Program-made: the position numbers and the translations under genes
Notes under the pieces: generated by a model
What the model was told of the DNA's origin: nothing
Seen by the model: only the letters and a program-made list of their open reading frames with translations
Databases searched by the model: none
Assembly (NCBI RefSeq): GCF_900169305.1
Contig: NZ_FWDP01000002.1
Location: 62,001 to 126,000 of the forward strand
From: Marinilactibacillus piezotolerans
GTDB lineage: Bacteria > Bacillota > Bacilli > Lactobacillales > Carnobacteriaceae_A
DNA length: 64,000 nt
Reading direction: 5' to 3'
Shown: piece by piece, positions 45,789-53,239 of the stretch
Layout of the letters: each line of letters opens with the position of its first letter
Position numbering within the stretch: the first letter of the stretch is position 1

Positions 45789-46820
45789 ATGACTCAGAAA
45801 GTTTTACTAGGAACTTACACTAAGCGCGACAGCAAAGGTGTTTATAGCATTGAATTAGATCTTAATGAAAAAAAATTGTCTAATCTGCAAGTTGAAGCAG
45901 AGGTGGGAAGTCCGACTTATCTAGCTGCCACTGAAAATGGTGAGCGTTTATACACCGTTTTAAAAAATGGTGATAAAGGCGGTTTGAATGCACTGAAGAA
46001 AACCGATGATGGTTCTTATGCGACAACGGATGTCTTTACGCAGGAAGGCTCTTCTCCTTGTTATGTAGCGTATGATTCAAAAAGAAATTTTGTCTATACA
46101 GCAAATTATCATACAGGCGAAGTAGCTGTTTTTAAAACAGATGAGAACGGATCACTGACACTAGCTGATTCTGTTCAGCATTCTGGAAAATCTGTTCATG
46201 AAAATCAGAAATCTGCTCATGCACACTACTTTGATTTGACACCAGATGAAAAGTACTTGATCGCCTGCGACTTGGGAACTGACGAAGTGGTTACTTATGA
46301 AGTAGATGAAGAAGGCAAATTATCTGAAGTGGATGTAATTTCTGTAGCTCCAGGAACTGGACCGCGTCATATCGTATTCCATCCAAATGGCCAATTTGCT
46401 TATTTATTTGGAGAATTAAGCAGTGATGTTCTTGCGCTTTCATACAACAGCGAGAATGGTACACTTTCTCATTTGCAAACTATTTCTTCTATTCCAGAAG
46501 AGCACACTGAATTTAACGGTGGTGCTGCAATCCGTATCTCAAACGACGGTAAATATGTGTATGCATCCAATCGCGGACATGATTCAATTGTTGTGTACAG
46601 TGTCAAAGAAGACGGTACTTTAGAATTAGTAGAATATGTACCCACTGAGGGGGAAATTCCTCGAGACTTCAATATCGACCCATCTGGACAGTTCGTTGTT
46701 GTCGGTCACCAGGACACTGATAATTTGACTTTGTTTGAAAGAGACACTGAAACAGGTAAATTAAGCTTGCTTCAAAAAGATGTTTACGCGCCAGAAGTGG
46801 TTTGTGTAGTCTTCTTATAA
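45789..46820 (+). CDS. pgl: 6-phosphogluconolactonase (YkgB/Pgl beta-propeller type)
   Basis: The 343-aa protein has the seven-bladed beta-propeller of the lactonase family: repeated blades such as GSPTYLAATENGERLYTVLK, SPCYVAYDSKRNFVYTANYHTGEVAVF and GTGPRHIVFHPNGQFAYLF. It hydrolyses 6-phosphogluconolactone in the oxidative pentose-phosphate pathway. It is cytoplasmic, with no signal peptide. AAGGAGG precedes the ATG at a slightly long distance of about 10 nt. Monocistronic, ended by a strong terminator. Confidence 0.88.
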   Translation: MTQKVLLGTYTKRDSKGVYSIELDLNEKKLSNLQVEAEVGSPTYLAATENGERLYTVLKNGDKGGLNALKKTDDGSYATTDVFTQEGSSPCYVAYDSKRNFVYTANYHTGEVAVFKTDENGSLTLADSVQHSGKSVHENQKSAHAHYFDLTPDEKYLIACDLGTDEVVTYEVDEEGKLSEVDVISVAPGTGPRHIVFHPNGQFAYLFGELSSDVLALSYNSENGTLSHLQTISSIPEEHTEFNGGAAIRISNDGKYVYASNRGHDSIVVYSVKEDGTLELVEYVPTEGEIPRDFNIDPSGQFVVVGHQDTDNLTLFERDTETGKLSLLQKDVYAPEVVCVVFL

Positions 46821-46832
46821 GTTAAATGATTG

Positions 46833-46868
46833 AAAAGAGGTGCTTTTTAAACAGCACCTCTTTTCTTT
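46833..46868 (+). terminator. Terminator of pgl
   Basis: Perfect 12-bp stem AAAAGAGGTGCT / AGCACCTCTTTT (46833-46844 with 46853-46864), followed by T-rich CTTTTG; 12 nt past the stop. Confidence 0.88.
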
Positions 46869-46883
46869 TGTAAGTAAATGGTG

Positions 46884-46909
46884 TACACTAAATACAACGA
46901 ATTCGAGAT
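46884..46909 (+). promoter_or_regulatory. Promoter and MhqR-like operator of the dioxygenase operon
   Basis: -10 TACACT (46884-46889) with TG directly before it; weak -35. The sequence CGAATTCGAGAT (46898-46909) just downstream reproduces the centre and right arm of the MhqR box described in B. subtilis (ATCTCGAATTCGAGAT type). The left arm is degraded (ACAA instead of ATCT). It would cover the transcription start. Confidence 0.55.
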
Positions 46910-46985
46910 AAATTGGACAGGATTTTCTTGAGCATATCATTCGTCTTTTTTACTGTCATTGACCAGCAGAAAGAGTGATGATCTA

Positions 46986-47864
46986 ATGCCTCACATTAAA
47001 GGGTTTCACCATATTTCAGCTTTTACAAAATCTAAGGAGCAAAACGTACACTTTTATACCCAAGTACTGGGGATGCGCCTCGTTAAACAGACCTTCCATC
47101 AGGAAAACTGGGAGACACCTCATTTATTTTATGGGGACTATTCTGGTGCACCGGGCACACTATTGACCTTTTTTGTTTATCCAAAGATTGGACACAGCTA
47201 TCTGAACAATCATTATTTTTCGAGCATAACGCTATCCGTCCCTTTTGGCAGTCTGTCTTTCTGGCAGAATCGGCTCACGGATTTTGCGATCGATTATTCC
47301 ACAAACCATCAGCATCAACTGACTTTTTCAGATCCAGACGGTCTGGAACTAAGGTTAGCTGAAACGAGTGACACACTGAGTGGAGAATCTAGTACGAACC
47401 ATTCTTCTGTTCCAGGGAAACACCAGATCTCTGGAATCCATACAGTAGAGATCCTTGTAGAAAACACAGAGCTTGAAGAAACGTTTTATACAGAATGGTT
47501 GGGCCTGACCGATTTCCCTTTTTTAACTCTTGACTCTTCTGAACGACTAGAGATTCTTCCGTCAAATACAGATGAACGAACACGCTTCGGCAAAGGAACA
47601 ATCGATCATATTGCATTGAGCGTAGACTCTCCTGATGACTTGACCGCTTTCAAAGAACGCGCCGTCAAACTAGGATACACTGTCGAAAAGTTGACTGATC
47701 GGCACTATTTTAAAAGCTTATACGTTAAAAGCCCTGCCGGTTTGAGAATCGAGTTAGCCACCAAGTCGCCTGGTTTTACGATTGATGAACCACTGGAAAC
47801 ACTCGGAACCACCATAACAACGTTTAAACATAAACAGAACTATTTTAGGAGGAATACAAAATGA
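46986..47864 (+). CDS. VOC-family ring-cleaving dioxygenase, first copy (MhqA/MhqO-like)
   Basis: The protein of about 292 aa consists of two VOC (glyoxalase/bleomycin/extradiol dioxygenase) modules. The metal ligands of extradiol enzymes are visible: His in GFHHISAF, His in TIDHIALSV, and Glu in GLRIELATKSPGF. Relatives open hydroquinone or catechol rings or bind quinones in thiol-stress defence (MhqA, MhqE and MhqO of B. subtilis). A TTG-initiated frame begins at 46959, but the ATG at 46986 starts exactly where the family's IKGFHHI opens. First gene of a three-gene operon; its stop overlaps the second copy (ATGA). Confidence 0.83.
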   Translation: MPHIKGFHHISAFTKSKEQNVHFYTQVLGMRLVKQTFHQENWETPHLFYGDYSGAPGTLLTFFVYPKIGHSYLNNHYFSSITLSVPFGSLSFWQNRLTDFAIDYSTNHQHQLTFSDPDGLELRLAETSDTLSGESSTNHSSVPGKHQISGIHTVEILVENTELEETFYTEWLGLTDFPFLTLDSSERLEILPSNTDERTRFGKGTIDHIALSVDSPDDLTAFKERAVKLGYTVEKLTDRHYFKSLYVKSPAGLRIELATKSPGFTIDEPLETLGTTITTFKHKQNYFRRNTK

Positions 47865-48868
47865 CAACTCAAGAAATTAAAGGAATCCATCATATCACAG
47901 CCATCACAAGCAGCGCAGAAAAAAATTATGATTGGTTTACAAATATACTAGGTCTTCGTTTAGTGAAAAAAACGGTTAATCAAGATGATATTCAAACGTA
48001 TCACTTGTTCTTTGCCGATGATGAAGGAAATCCCGGAACAGATATGACGTTCTTCGATTTTCCAAATGTACCAAAAGGATCTAAAGGAACAAATGATATT
48101 GCCCGTTCTTCTTTCAGAGTGCCAAGCGATAGAGCATTGGATTACTGGCTGAAACGCTTTGAACATTTCGATGTCAAACACTCAGAAATCAAAGAACAAT
48201 TCGGAGTCAAAGTGATTCAGTTTGAAGATTTTGACGAACAGCAATATCAACTTGTTTCTGATGAAAATCTTGAAGGTGTAGCACCAGGAAAACCTTGGAA
48301 AAACGGACCAGTTCCAGAAGAATTCGGTATTTATGGTCTAGGCCCTGTGGTGATCAGAGTTTCTGACTTGAACCGTATGTCTACTATATTAGAAGATACC
48401 TTGCATTTCAGAAAGATTGCGCAAGATGGTTCTCTGGTTTTATTTGAAATGGGCGAAGGCGGAAACGGCGGTCGTCTGATTCTTGAAGTCAGTACTATTT
48501 TACCTCCAGCTCGTCAGGGTTACGGCAGTGTTCACCATGTAGCATTCCGTGTCGAGGATCGCTCTGTGCTTGACTTATGGACTGAACGGTTAAGCAACTT
48601 AGGGTTTGCTACTTCTGGATATGTGGATCGTTTCTATTTTGAGTCCCTTTATTCCCGTATGTATCCTGGTGTCTTATTTGAGTTTGCAACAGATGGTCCA
48701 GGATTTATTGATTATCAAGAGAGCTATGAAAATCTTGGTGAAAAACTAGCCCTGCCGCCCGCTTATGAAGCTCACCGTGAGCAAATCGAAGGAATGGTCC
48801 GTCCGATTGATACTGTTAGAAGTACGAAGACTTTTGAAAAAGAGTACTTCGGATTCGATGAGGCCTAA
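47861..48868 (+). CDS. VOC-family ring-cleaving dioxygenase, second copy (MhqO-like)
   Basis: This 335-aa protein is a close paralogue of the preceding one: both begin IKG(I/F)HHI and have the same two-module layout, but this copy has longer loops and is nearer to the usual MhqO/PcpA length. Metal ligands: His in GIHHITAIT, His in VHHVAFRV, and Glu in GVLFEFATDGPGF. AGGAGG lies 7 nt upstream of the ATG, inside the first gene's 3' end. The presence of two paralogues in tandem suggests one may have diverged in substrate. 2 nt before a flavin reductase gene. Confidence 0.87.
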   Translation: MTTQEIKGIHHITAITSSAEKNYDWFTNILGLRLVKKTVNQDDIQTYHLFFADDEGNPGTDMTFFDFPNVPKGSKGTNDIARSSFRVPSDRALDYWLKRFEHFDVKHSEIKEQFGVKVIQFEDFDEQQYQLVSDENLEGVAPGKPWKNGPVPEEFGIYGLGPVVIRVSDLNRMSTILEDTLHFRKIAQDGSLVLFEMGEGGNGGRLILEVSTILPPARQGYGSVHHVAFRVEDRSVLDLWTERLSNLGFATSGYVDRFYFESLYSRMYPGVLFEFATDGPGFIDYQESYENLGEKLALPPAYEAHREQIEGMVRPIDTVRSTKTFEKEYFGFDEA

Positions 48869-48870
48869 AG

Positions 48871-49494
48871 ATGTATCATTTTAAATCAGAAAAATTAAGT
48901 AAAAAGCAGCAATACAAAATGATCTCCGGGAGCGTAATTCCCCGCCCTATCGCTTGGGTAACGTCATTAAATGAACTTGATGAAATAGTCAACGCTGCAC
49001 CTTTCAGTTTTTTCAGCGCTGCTTCTAACGAAATTCCTTTGCTTACAGTCGCTGTTTTGCGCTCAAATGGACAGCTGAAAGATACGGCTAGAAATATTCT
49101 AGACCAAAAAGAAGCTGTTGTGCACATCGTTGATGTTGATCTTACAAAAGAAATGAATGAAACCGCAGCTCCGCTGGCTCCAGAACAAAGTGAACTAACA
49201 AGAACGAGTCTCTCACTGATCGATAGTCAGACCGTAAAAGTGCCTGGAATCAAAGAAGCGCGTATTCGATTTGAGACTACCTTGCATCAGCATGTAGAAG
49301 TCAAAGATGATGCCGGTCAAGCCGTGTCAGATCTCTTTCTGCTAAAAGTCACCGACTTTTATTTTGCAGAATCAGTTTTCGACCTGGAAAAAGAATACAT
49401 TCTGCCGGAAGCGTTAAACCCGACAGCACGCTTATCTGGAATCCAATACGCTGAGATGGGCCGCTTATTCACTTATAAACGGCCGACAGAATAA
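48871..49494 (+). CDS. Flavin reductase domain protein
   Basis: The 207-aa protein has the flavin-reductase split-barrel fold of the FMN-binding family (SGSVIPRPIAWVTSLNELDEIVNAAPFSFFSAAS, family match). This is the typical FMN site of DIM6/NTAB proteins. It would supply reduced flavin or reduce a quinone or nitro compound, fitting the dioxygenases. It starts 2 nt after the second dioxygenase stop and is probably translated by coupling, since no clear ribosome-binding site is seen. Last gene of the operon; a strong terminator follows. Confidence 0.82.
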   Translation: MYHFKSEKLSKKQQYKMISGSVIPRPIAWVTSLNELDEIVNAAPFSFFSAASNEIPLLTVAVLRSNGQLKDTARNILDQKEAVVHIVDVDLTKEMNETAAPLAPEQSELTRTSLSLIDSQTVKVPGIKEARIRFETTLHQHVEVKDDAGQAVSDLFLLKVTDFYFAESVFDLEKEYILPEALNPTARLSGIQYAEMGRLFTYKRPTE

Positions 49495-49506
49495 CTGTTT
49501 AAATAG

Positions 49507-49551
49507 AAAAATCCTCTTTAACCATTCGATTCAGTGGTTAAAGAGGATTTT
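49507..49551. terminator. Bidirectional terminator between the dioxygenase operon and crr
   Basis: Perfect 17-bp stem (49507-49523 with 49535-49551), 11-nt loop, A-rich and T-rich flanks; serves both convergent units. Confidence 0.93.
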
Positions 49552-49566
49552 TATGATTATAATCTA

Positions 49567-50070
49567 CTACTTAGATGAAATTTTTCCGATTTCAGTACCT
49601 TTAGAAGTTTCTCCAGTTGTAGATAACTCAAAGTTTTCTACTTGATCCATATTACTGAAGACTATAATAACCGTGTTTTCTTTACCGGCTTCTGCTAGTG
49701 CTGTCAGATCTACTGTTGAGATTTTTGTATCCGGTGTAACTTTGTCGCCTTCTTTGACTAACGTATCGAATGGCGCTCCGCCTAACTCTACTGTATCAAT
49801 TCCGATATGAACCAATACTTCTACGCCGTTATCTAATTCTAAACCGACCGCGTGCTGTGTTGGAAAGACACTGACTACTTTTCCAGAACCTGGAGCATAA
49901 ATATCTCCGTCGCTTGGTTCAACACCGAAGCCGTCTCCCATCATTTTTTGTGAAAACACTGGATCTTCTACATCTTCGATCGCAATGACTTTCCCATTAA
50001 CTGGACTGACCAGAGTTTGTTCTGAACTGCTGTTACCGCTTTTACCTTTTAGAAAATCAAACATTCCCAT
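49567..50070 (-). CDS. crr: Stand-alone PTS glucose-type EIIA (EIIA-Glc/Crr)
   Basis: EIIA-Glc passes phosphate from HPr to PTS sugar permeases and, in some bacteria, controls uptake of other sugars. The protein of about 167 aa has the active His in VLVHIGIDTVELGG (phosphorylated), and the second His in PTQHAVGLEL that shapes the site. It is a single-domain form with no fused EIIBC, so it serves permeases elsewhere. The start is the ATG at 50070 (MGMFDFLKGK); the frame runs 11 codons further without support. Monocistronic, with its own promoter. Confidence 0.9.
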   Translation of the reverse strand: MGMFDFLKGKSGNSSSEQTLVSPVNGKVIAIEDVEDPVFSQKMMGDGFGVEPSDGDIYAPGSGKVVSVFPTQHAVGLELDNGVEVLVHIGIDTVELGGAPFDTLVKEGDKVTPDTKISTVDLTALAEAGKENTVIIVFSNMDQVENFELSTTGETSKGTEIGKISSK

Positions 50071-50148
50071 GTTTAACCCAACTTTCATGATTTTTTTAAT
50101 CAAATTCAGACGACATGCAGATCCTGCCGACCGATTTTCTTATATCTT

Positions 50149-50178
50149 ATTTTACCATAGTTTTGGATGAGAGTTGAA
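50149..50178 (-). promoter_or_regulatory. Promoter of crr
   Basis: Minus strand: -35 TTCAAC (50173-50178), 18-nt spacer, extended -10 TGG-TAAAAT (hexamer 50149-50154). The same extended -10 as at vanY. Confidence 0.55.
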
Positions 50179-50243
50179 CCGATACGACTATTTGAAAGAT
50201 TTTTGAATAGATTTTAATAAACTTTTAAATTTGATAATTAAAG

Positions 50244-50272
50244 TTGGAAAGTTTGAAGAAATTCGGTATGAT
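50244..50272 (+). promoter_or_regulatory. Promoter of uppP
   Basis: -35 TTGGAA (50244-50249), 17-nt spacer, -10 TATGAT (50267-50272); 48 nt before the ATG. Confidence 0.6.
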
Positions 50273-50320
50273 GAACAAGTTAAAATACAAATTTGTTAAA
50301 AAGGAATAGGAGTTTATATA

Positions 50321-51142
50321 ATGGTTATCGAAATTATTAAGGCGATCATTTTAGGTATCGTTCAAGGAATTACAGAATGGCTGCCCATCAGCAGTACAGG
50401 ACATATGATTTTGTTTGATGAGTTTCTAGTACTTAATGCAAGCGAAGAATTTAAAGAAATGTTTTTTGTAGTGATTCAGCTTGCTTCTATTTTTGCAGTT
50501 ATCTTGCTTTATTTCACAAAATTAAATCCTTTCGCCCCTTCCAAAAATGAAGCACAGAAAAGAGAAACTTGGAATATCTGGTTCAAAGTTTTAGTCGGGA
50601 TTATACCGGCAGGTGTTATTGGGCTTCTTTTCGAAGACTTGATCAATCAGTATTTTTATAATTGGGTTACGGTTTCAATTACTTTAATTGTATACGGACT
50701 TGCTTTTATCGTCATTGAAAAGAGAAATAAAGGAAATCAACCAAAGGTGACAACGTGGGAAGACTTGACCTATAAAATTGCCTTCATTATTGGTGCGTTT
50801 CAAGTCCTGGCCCTTATTCCCGGAACTTCACGTTCAGGCGCAACGATTGTAGGAGCTATCTTGATTGGTACTGCTCGTCCTATAGCAGCAGAGTATTCTT
50901 TCTTCCTTTCGATACCGGTTATGCTTGGTGCCAGCTTATTGAAATTGATTGGGTTTGGTTTCAGCTTTACCTCTGAAGAATTGATGATTTTACTCGCTGG
51001 TTGTATTGTATCCTTTATTGTCTCTGTTTTTGCAATCAAGTTCTTGATGAACTATATACGTCGTCATGATTTCAGTTCTTTCGGATGGTACAGGATTGTC
51101 GCCGGAGCAGTTGTTATTGCCTATTTCCTGATCATTGGATAA
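50321..51142 (+). CDS. uppP: Undecaprenyl-diphosphatase (UppP/BacA)
   Basis: UppP removes a phosphate from undecaprenyl pyrophosphate so that the lipid carrier of cell-wall synthesis can be re-used; high levels give bacitracin resistance. The 273-aa integral membrane protein shows the two conserved motifs: the (E/Q)-rich [11 protein letters not shown] and the [10 protein letters not shown] loop with the catalytic Arg/Ser. Seven to eight hydrophobic segments. Own promoter and terminator. With murA and the PBP it makes this window rich in cell-wall genes. Confidence 0.95.
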   Translation: MVIEIIKAIILGIVQGITEWLPISSTGHMILFDEFLVLNASEEFKEMFFVVIQLASIFAVILLYFTKLNPFAPSKNEAQKRETWNIWFKVLVGIIPAGVIGLLFEDLINQYFYNWVTVSITLIVYGLAFIVIEKRNKGNQPKVTTWEDLTYKIAFIIGAFQVLALIPGTSRSGATIVGAILIGTARPIAAEYSFFLSIPVMLGASLLKLIGFGFSFTSEELMILLAGCIVSFIVSVFAIKFLMNYIRRHDFSSFGWYRIVAGAVVIAYFLIIG

Positions 51143-51164
51143 ACCAATATTCGATCTTTTGGAC

Positions 51165-51197
51165 AGCCACTTTGCTATTGAGCAGAGTGGCTTTTTT
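51165..51197 (+). terminator. Terminator of uppP
   Basis: Stem AGCCACTTTGCT / AGCAGAGTGGCT (51165-51176 with 51181-51192, one T-G mismatch) and a T6 tract; 22 nt past the stop. From 51198 to 51444 I see nothing but a possible -10 (TATACT at about 51395). Confidence 0.85.
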
Positions 51198-51444
51198 CAA
51201 CCGTATCATTTAATGCGACTACATAACTATTGCCTAAACACTTTTTCTCATTCCTACCACTTCTGATGCGCTGCCTGGATTGTTCAACTCTCAACCTGCT
51301 CTTCCTTTTTGTTGTAACACGATGAAATGAGTTTTAAGAAAACCTCGGAGAAACGTAACATGATTGATACATCCTTAAAACAATTTATCGTTATACTATG
51401 CTTATACGTTAACCGCATTGAATAAAAAGGGGTCTATTTATAGA

Positions 51445-51789
51445 ATGAATCGTTTATCAGTCATCCAAAAACTTATTTCACTGTTTCGTCCTAAAACACA
51501 TGCTGAGTCCTCTATTAAAAATCCTATAAAAGAAACAGAACTAATCGGCCGCTGGACAGTGTTTATGCCTAAAGCTTTAAAAGAAGGCTCACTGGAGATT
51601 TCTTCTGAAGGGAAAGGATATTATAACACTTATCCTTTAAAAGACATCCTGCCTCAGAATTCGCCGGATCAGTTGATCTTGAAAGATCGATTCGGATATC
51701 AGCTGATTATGGAAAAAATTGAGAATGAACAATATGTACTGTTCGATGAACTAGAAGGCATTACCTATCCGATCGTAAAAGAACACTGA
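51445..51789 (+). CDS. DUF4828-like small hypothetical protein
   Basis: The 114-aa protein has a basic N-terminus (MNRLSVIQKLISLFRPK), no clear signal peptide, and a compact beta-rich domain with GRWTVFMPKALKEGSLEIS and YPLKDILPQN. This is the layout of the DUF4828 family of Lactobacillales; I recognise it from the pattern but cannot name a function. A TTG frame begins at 51418; the ATG at 51445 has AAGGGG at 12 nt and is preferred. Monocistronic, facing the purine permease across a shared terminator. Confidence 0.62.
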   Translation: MNRLSVIQKLISLFRPKTHAESSIKNPIKETELIGRWTVFMPKALKEGSLEISSEGKGYYNTYPLKDILPQNSPDQLILKDRFGYQLIMEKIENEQYVLFDELEGITYPIVKEH

Positions 51790-51795
51790 TCATAT

Positions 51796-51840
51796 AAATA
51801 CCCCCGTGAAGCAAAGTTGATTTGCTTCACGGGGGTATTT
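51796..51840. terminator. Bidirectional terminator between DUF4828 and the NCS2 permease
   Basis: Perfect 20-bp stem (51796-51815 with 51821-51840), 5-nt loop; the strongest hairpin of the window, 7 nt from one stop and 8 nt from the other. Confidence 0.95.
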
Positions 51841-51847
51841 TCATTTT

Positions 51848-53101
51848 TTATAACAGTAAAAATGTCGAAATCAATGTGAGTAAGAATAAACCGCTAATGA
51901 TCCACAGAATGCGGTTCGTCGACTCTTTTTTGCCTAAAACAACTTGTACAAGCGGATAAGCGATAAACCCATATGCCATTCCTTCTACGATACTGCCGGT
52001 TAAGGGAATCAGCAGCATAATCAATCCTAAAGGCAGCCATTCCAATGCATGATTCGTTTTCAGCTTCGTGATATTCGCTAGAGCCATTGTCGCTCCTGTT
52101 ATAATAATGACTGGTCCGACAGCTTCTGAAGGGATATAAGAAAGAAACGGCGTCAATACAATAGACAGTAAAAACAATCCGCTGACTGTCACTGCTGTGA
52201 GTCCAGTTCTTCCGCCCTCTGCAATACCCGCACCACTTTCAGCTACTGGAATGGCAGGGCTTGTACCGAGCAGTCCTGAGAGCAATCCAGTCACTGCCCC
52301 GACTTTATAGCCCTGATCAGCCCGCTCTTGTTCTGGTATGAACGCTTCAAGCATGCCGATTGTTTCAAAAATCAGCAGCATCAGGAGTGAAAATACACCC
52401 AGCCAGAATTCAAAGCGCAACACACGGCTGTAATCCGGCGCCTGCAGTAACTCGCTATACCCCATCAAGTTTCCTAAATTAAATTCTACGACTTCAAAGG
52501 ATTGAAGATTGAACAGCCAGTAGAGAACCGTCGTCAACAAGATTGCAACTAAGAACCCGCCTTTGATATTCAGTCTTTTCACTAAAAGAACCAGTAAAAT
52601 GCCAGCAAGTCCGATTCCATTCCATTGCAGGGATCTATCAATAAACAGTCCTGCATTCTCAAGTCCAATCAAGATCAAAAATAAACCAATCCCTACCGTA
52701 ATCGCCTGTTTTAACACTTTAGGAATCGATTCGCTGAACAGCTTCATCACTCCCGAAAAAGCGACAAACACAAACAGTGCACCCGTAACGACCACCGCGG
52801 CCAGACTTTCTTGCCAAGTCATTCCAAGCCCCGCTACTAGGGTGAAAGCGAAAAAGGCATTCTCACCCATCCCCGGTGCCATAACCAGCGGGGCATTTGC
52901 CATGATTCCCATTAAAAAGGTTCCGATCACCGCAACAAAAATAGTGGAAAACACACTATATTCTGCCGGTACTCCTGCTTCTGCCAGAATACTGGGATTC
53001 ACAAATAAAATGTAGGAGACAGAGAAAAACGCTACGATCCCTGCCAGCACTTCTTGTCTAATTGAAGTATGATATTGTTTTAAGTTAAATCTTTTCAGCA
53101 C
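51848..53101 (-). CDS. NCS2 family purine permease (PbuG/PbuO-like)
   Basis: The 417-aa protein has about 13 hydrophobic segments of the AzgA-like nucleobase/cation symporter group: GIVAFFSVSYILFVNPSIL, GMGENAFFAFTL and VPVAESGAGIAEGGRTGLT are typical. AzgA-type members import adenine, guanine or hypoxanthine. The start is GTG, AGGA about 9 nt upstream. No purine riboswitch is visible upstream, so regulation would be by another route. Convergent with DUF4828. Confidence 0.88.
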   Translation of the reverse strand: MLKRFNLKQYHTSIRQEVLAGIVAFFSVSYILFVNPSILAEAGVPAEYSVFSTIFVAVIGTFLMGIMANAPLVMAPGMGENAFFAFTLVAGLGMTWQESLAAVVVTGALFVFVAFSGVMKLFSESIPKVLKQAITVGIGLFLILIGLENAGLFIDRSLQWNGIGLAGILLVLLVKRLNIKGGFLVAILLTTVLYWLFNLQSFEVVEFNLGNLMGYSELLQAPDYSRVLRFEFWLGVFSLLMLLIFETIGMLEAFIPEQERADQGYKVGAVTGLLSGLLGTSPAIPVAESGAGIAEGGRTGLTAVTVSGLFLLSIVLTPFLSYIPSEAVGPVIIITGATMALANITKLKTNHALEWLPLGLIMLLIPLTGSIVEGMAYGFIAYPLVQVVLGKKESTNRILWIISGLFLLTLISTFLLL

Positions 53102-53125
53102 ATCATCTCGTCCTTTTGCTTTATC

Positions 53126-53153
53126 TTTATAACAGCACGATATAGTTTAACAA
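53126..53153 (-). promoter_or_regulatory. Promoter of the NCS2 permease
   Basis: Minus strand: -35 TTGTTA (53148-53153), 16-nt spacer, -10 TATAAA (53126-53131). Confidence 0.5.
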
Positions 53154-53239
53154 TTAATGGCTGAAATGAAAAGCAAAACATTGTAAAACCAATTGAGCCC
53201 ACTTTAATCTTTCTAATTCACTTTCTGATTCACTGGTGA

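Noticed and set aside
53102-53239. Purine riboswitch before the NCS2 permease
   Set aside because: The conserved core and stems were not found; only a promoter is seen.
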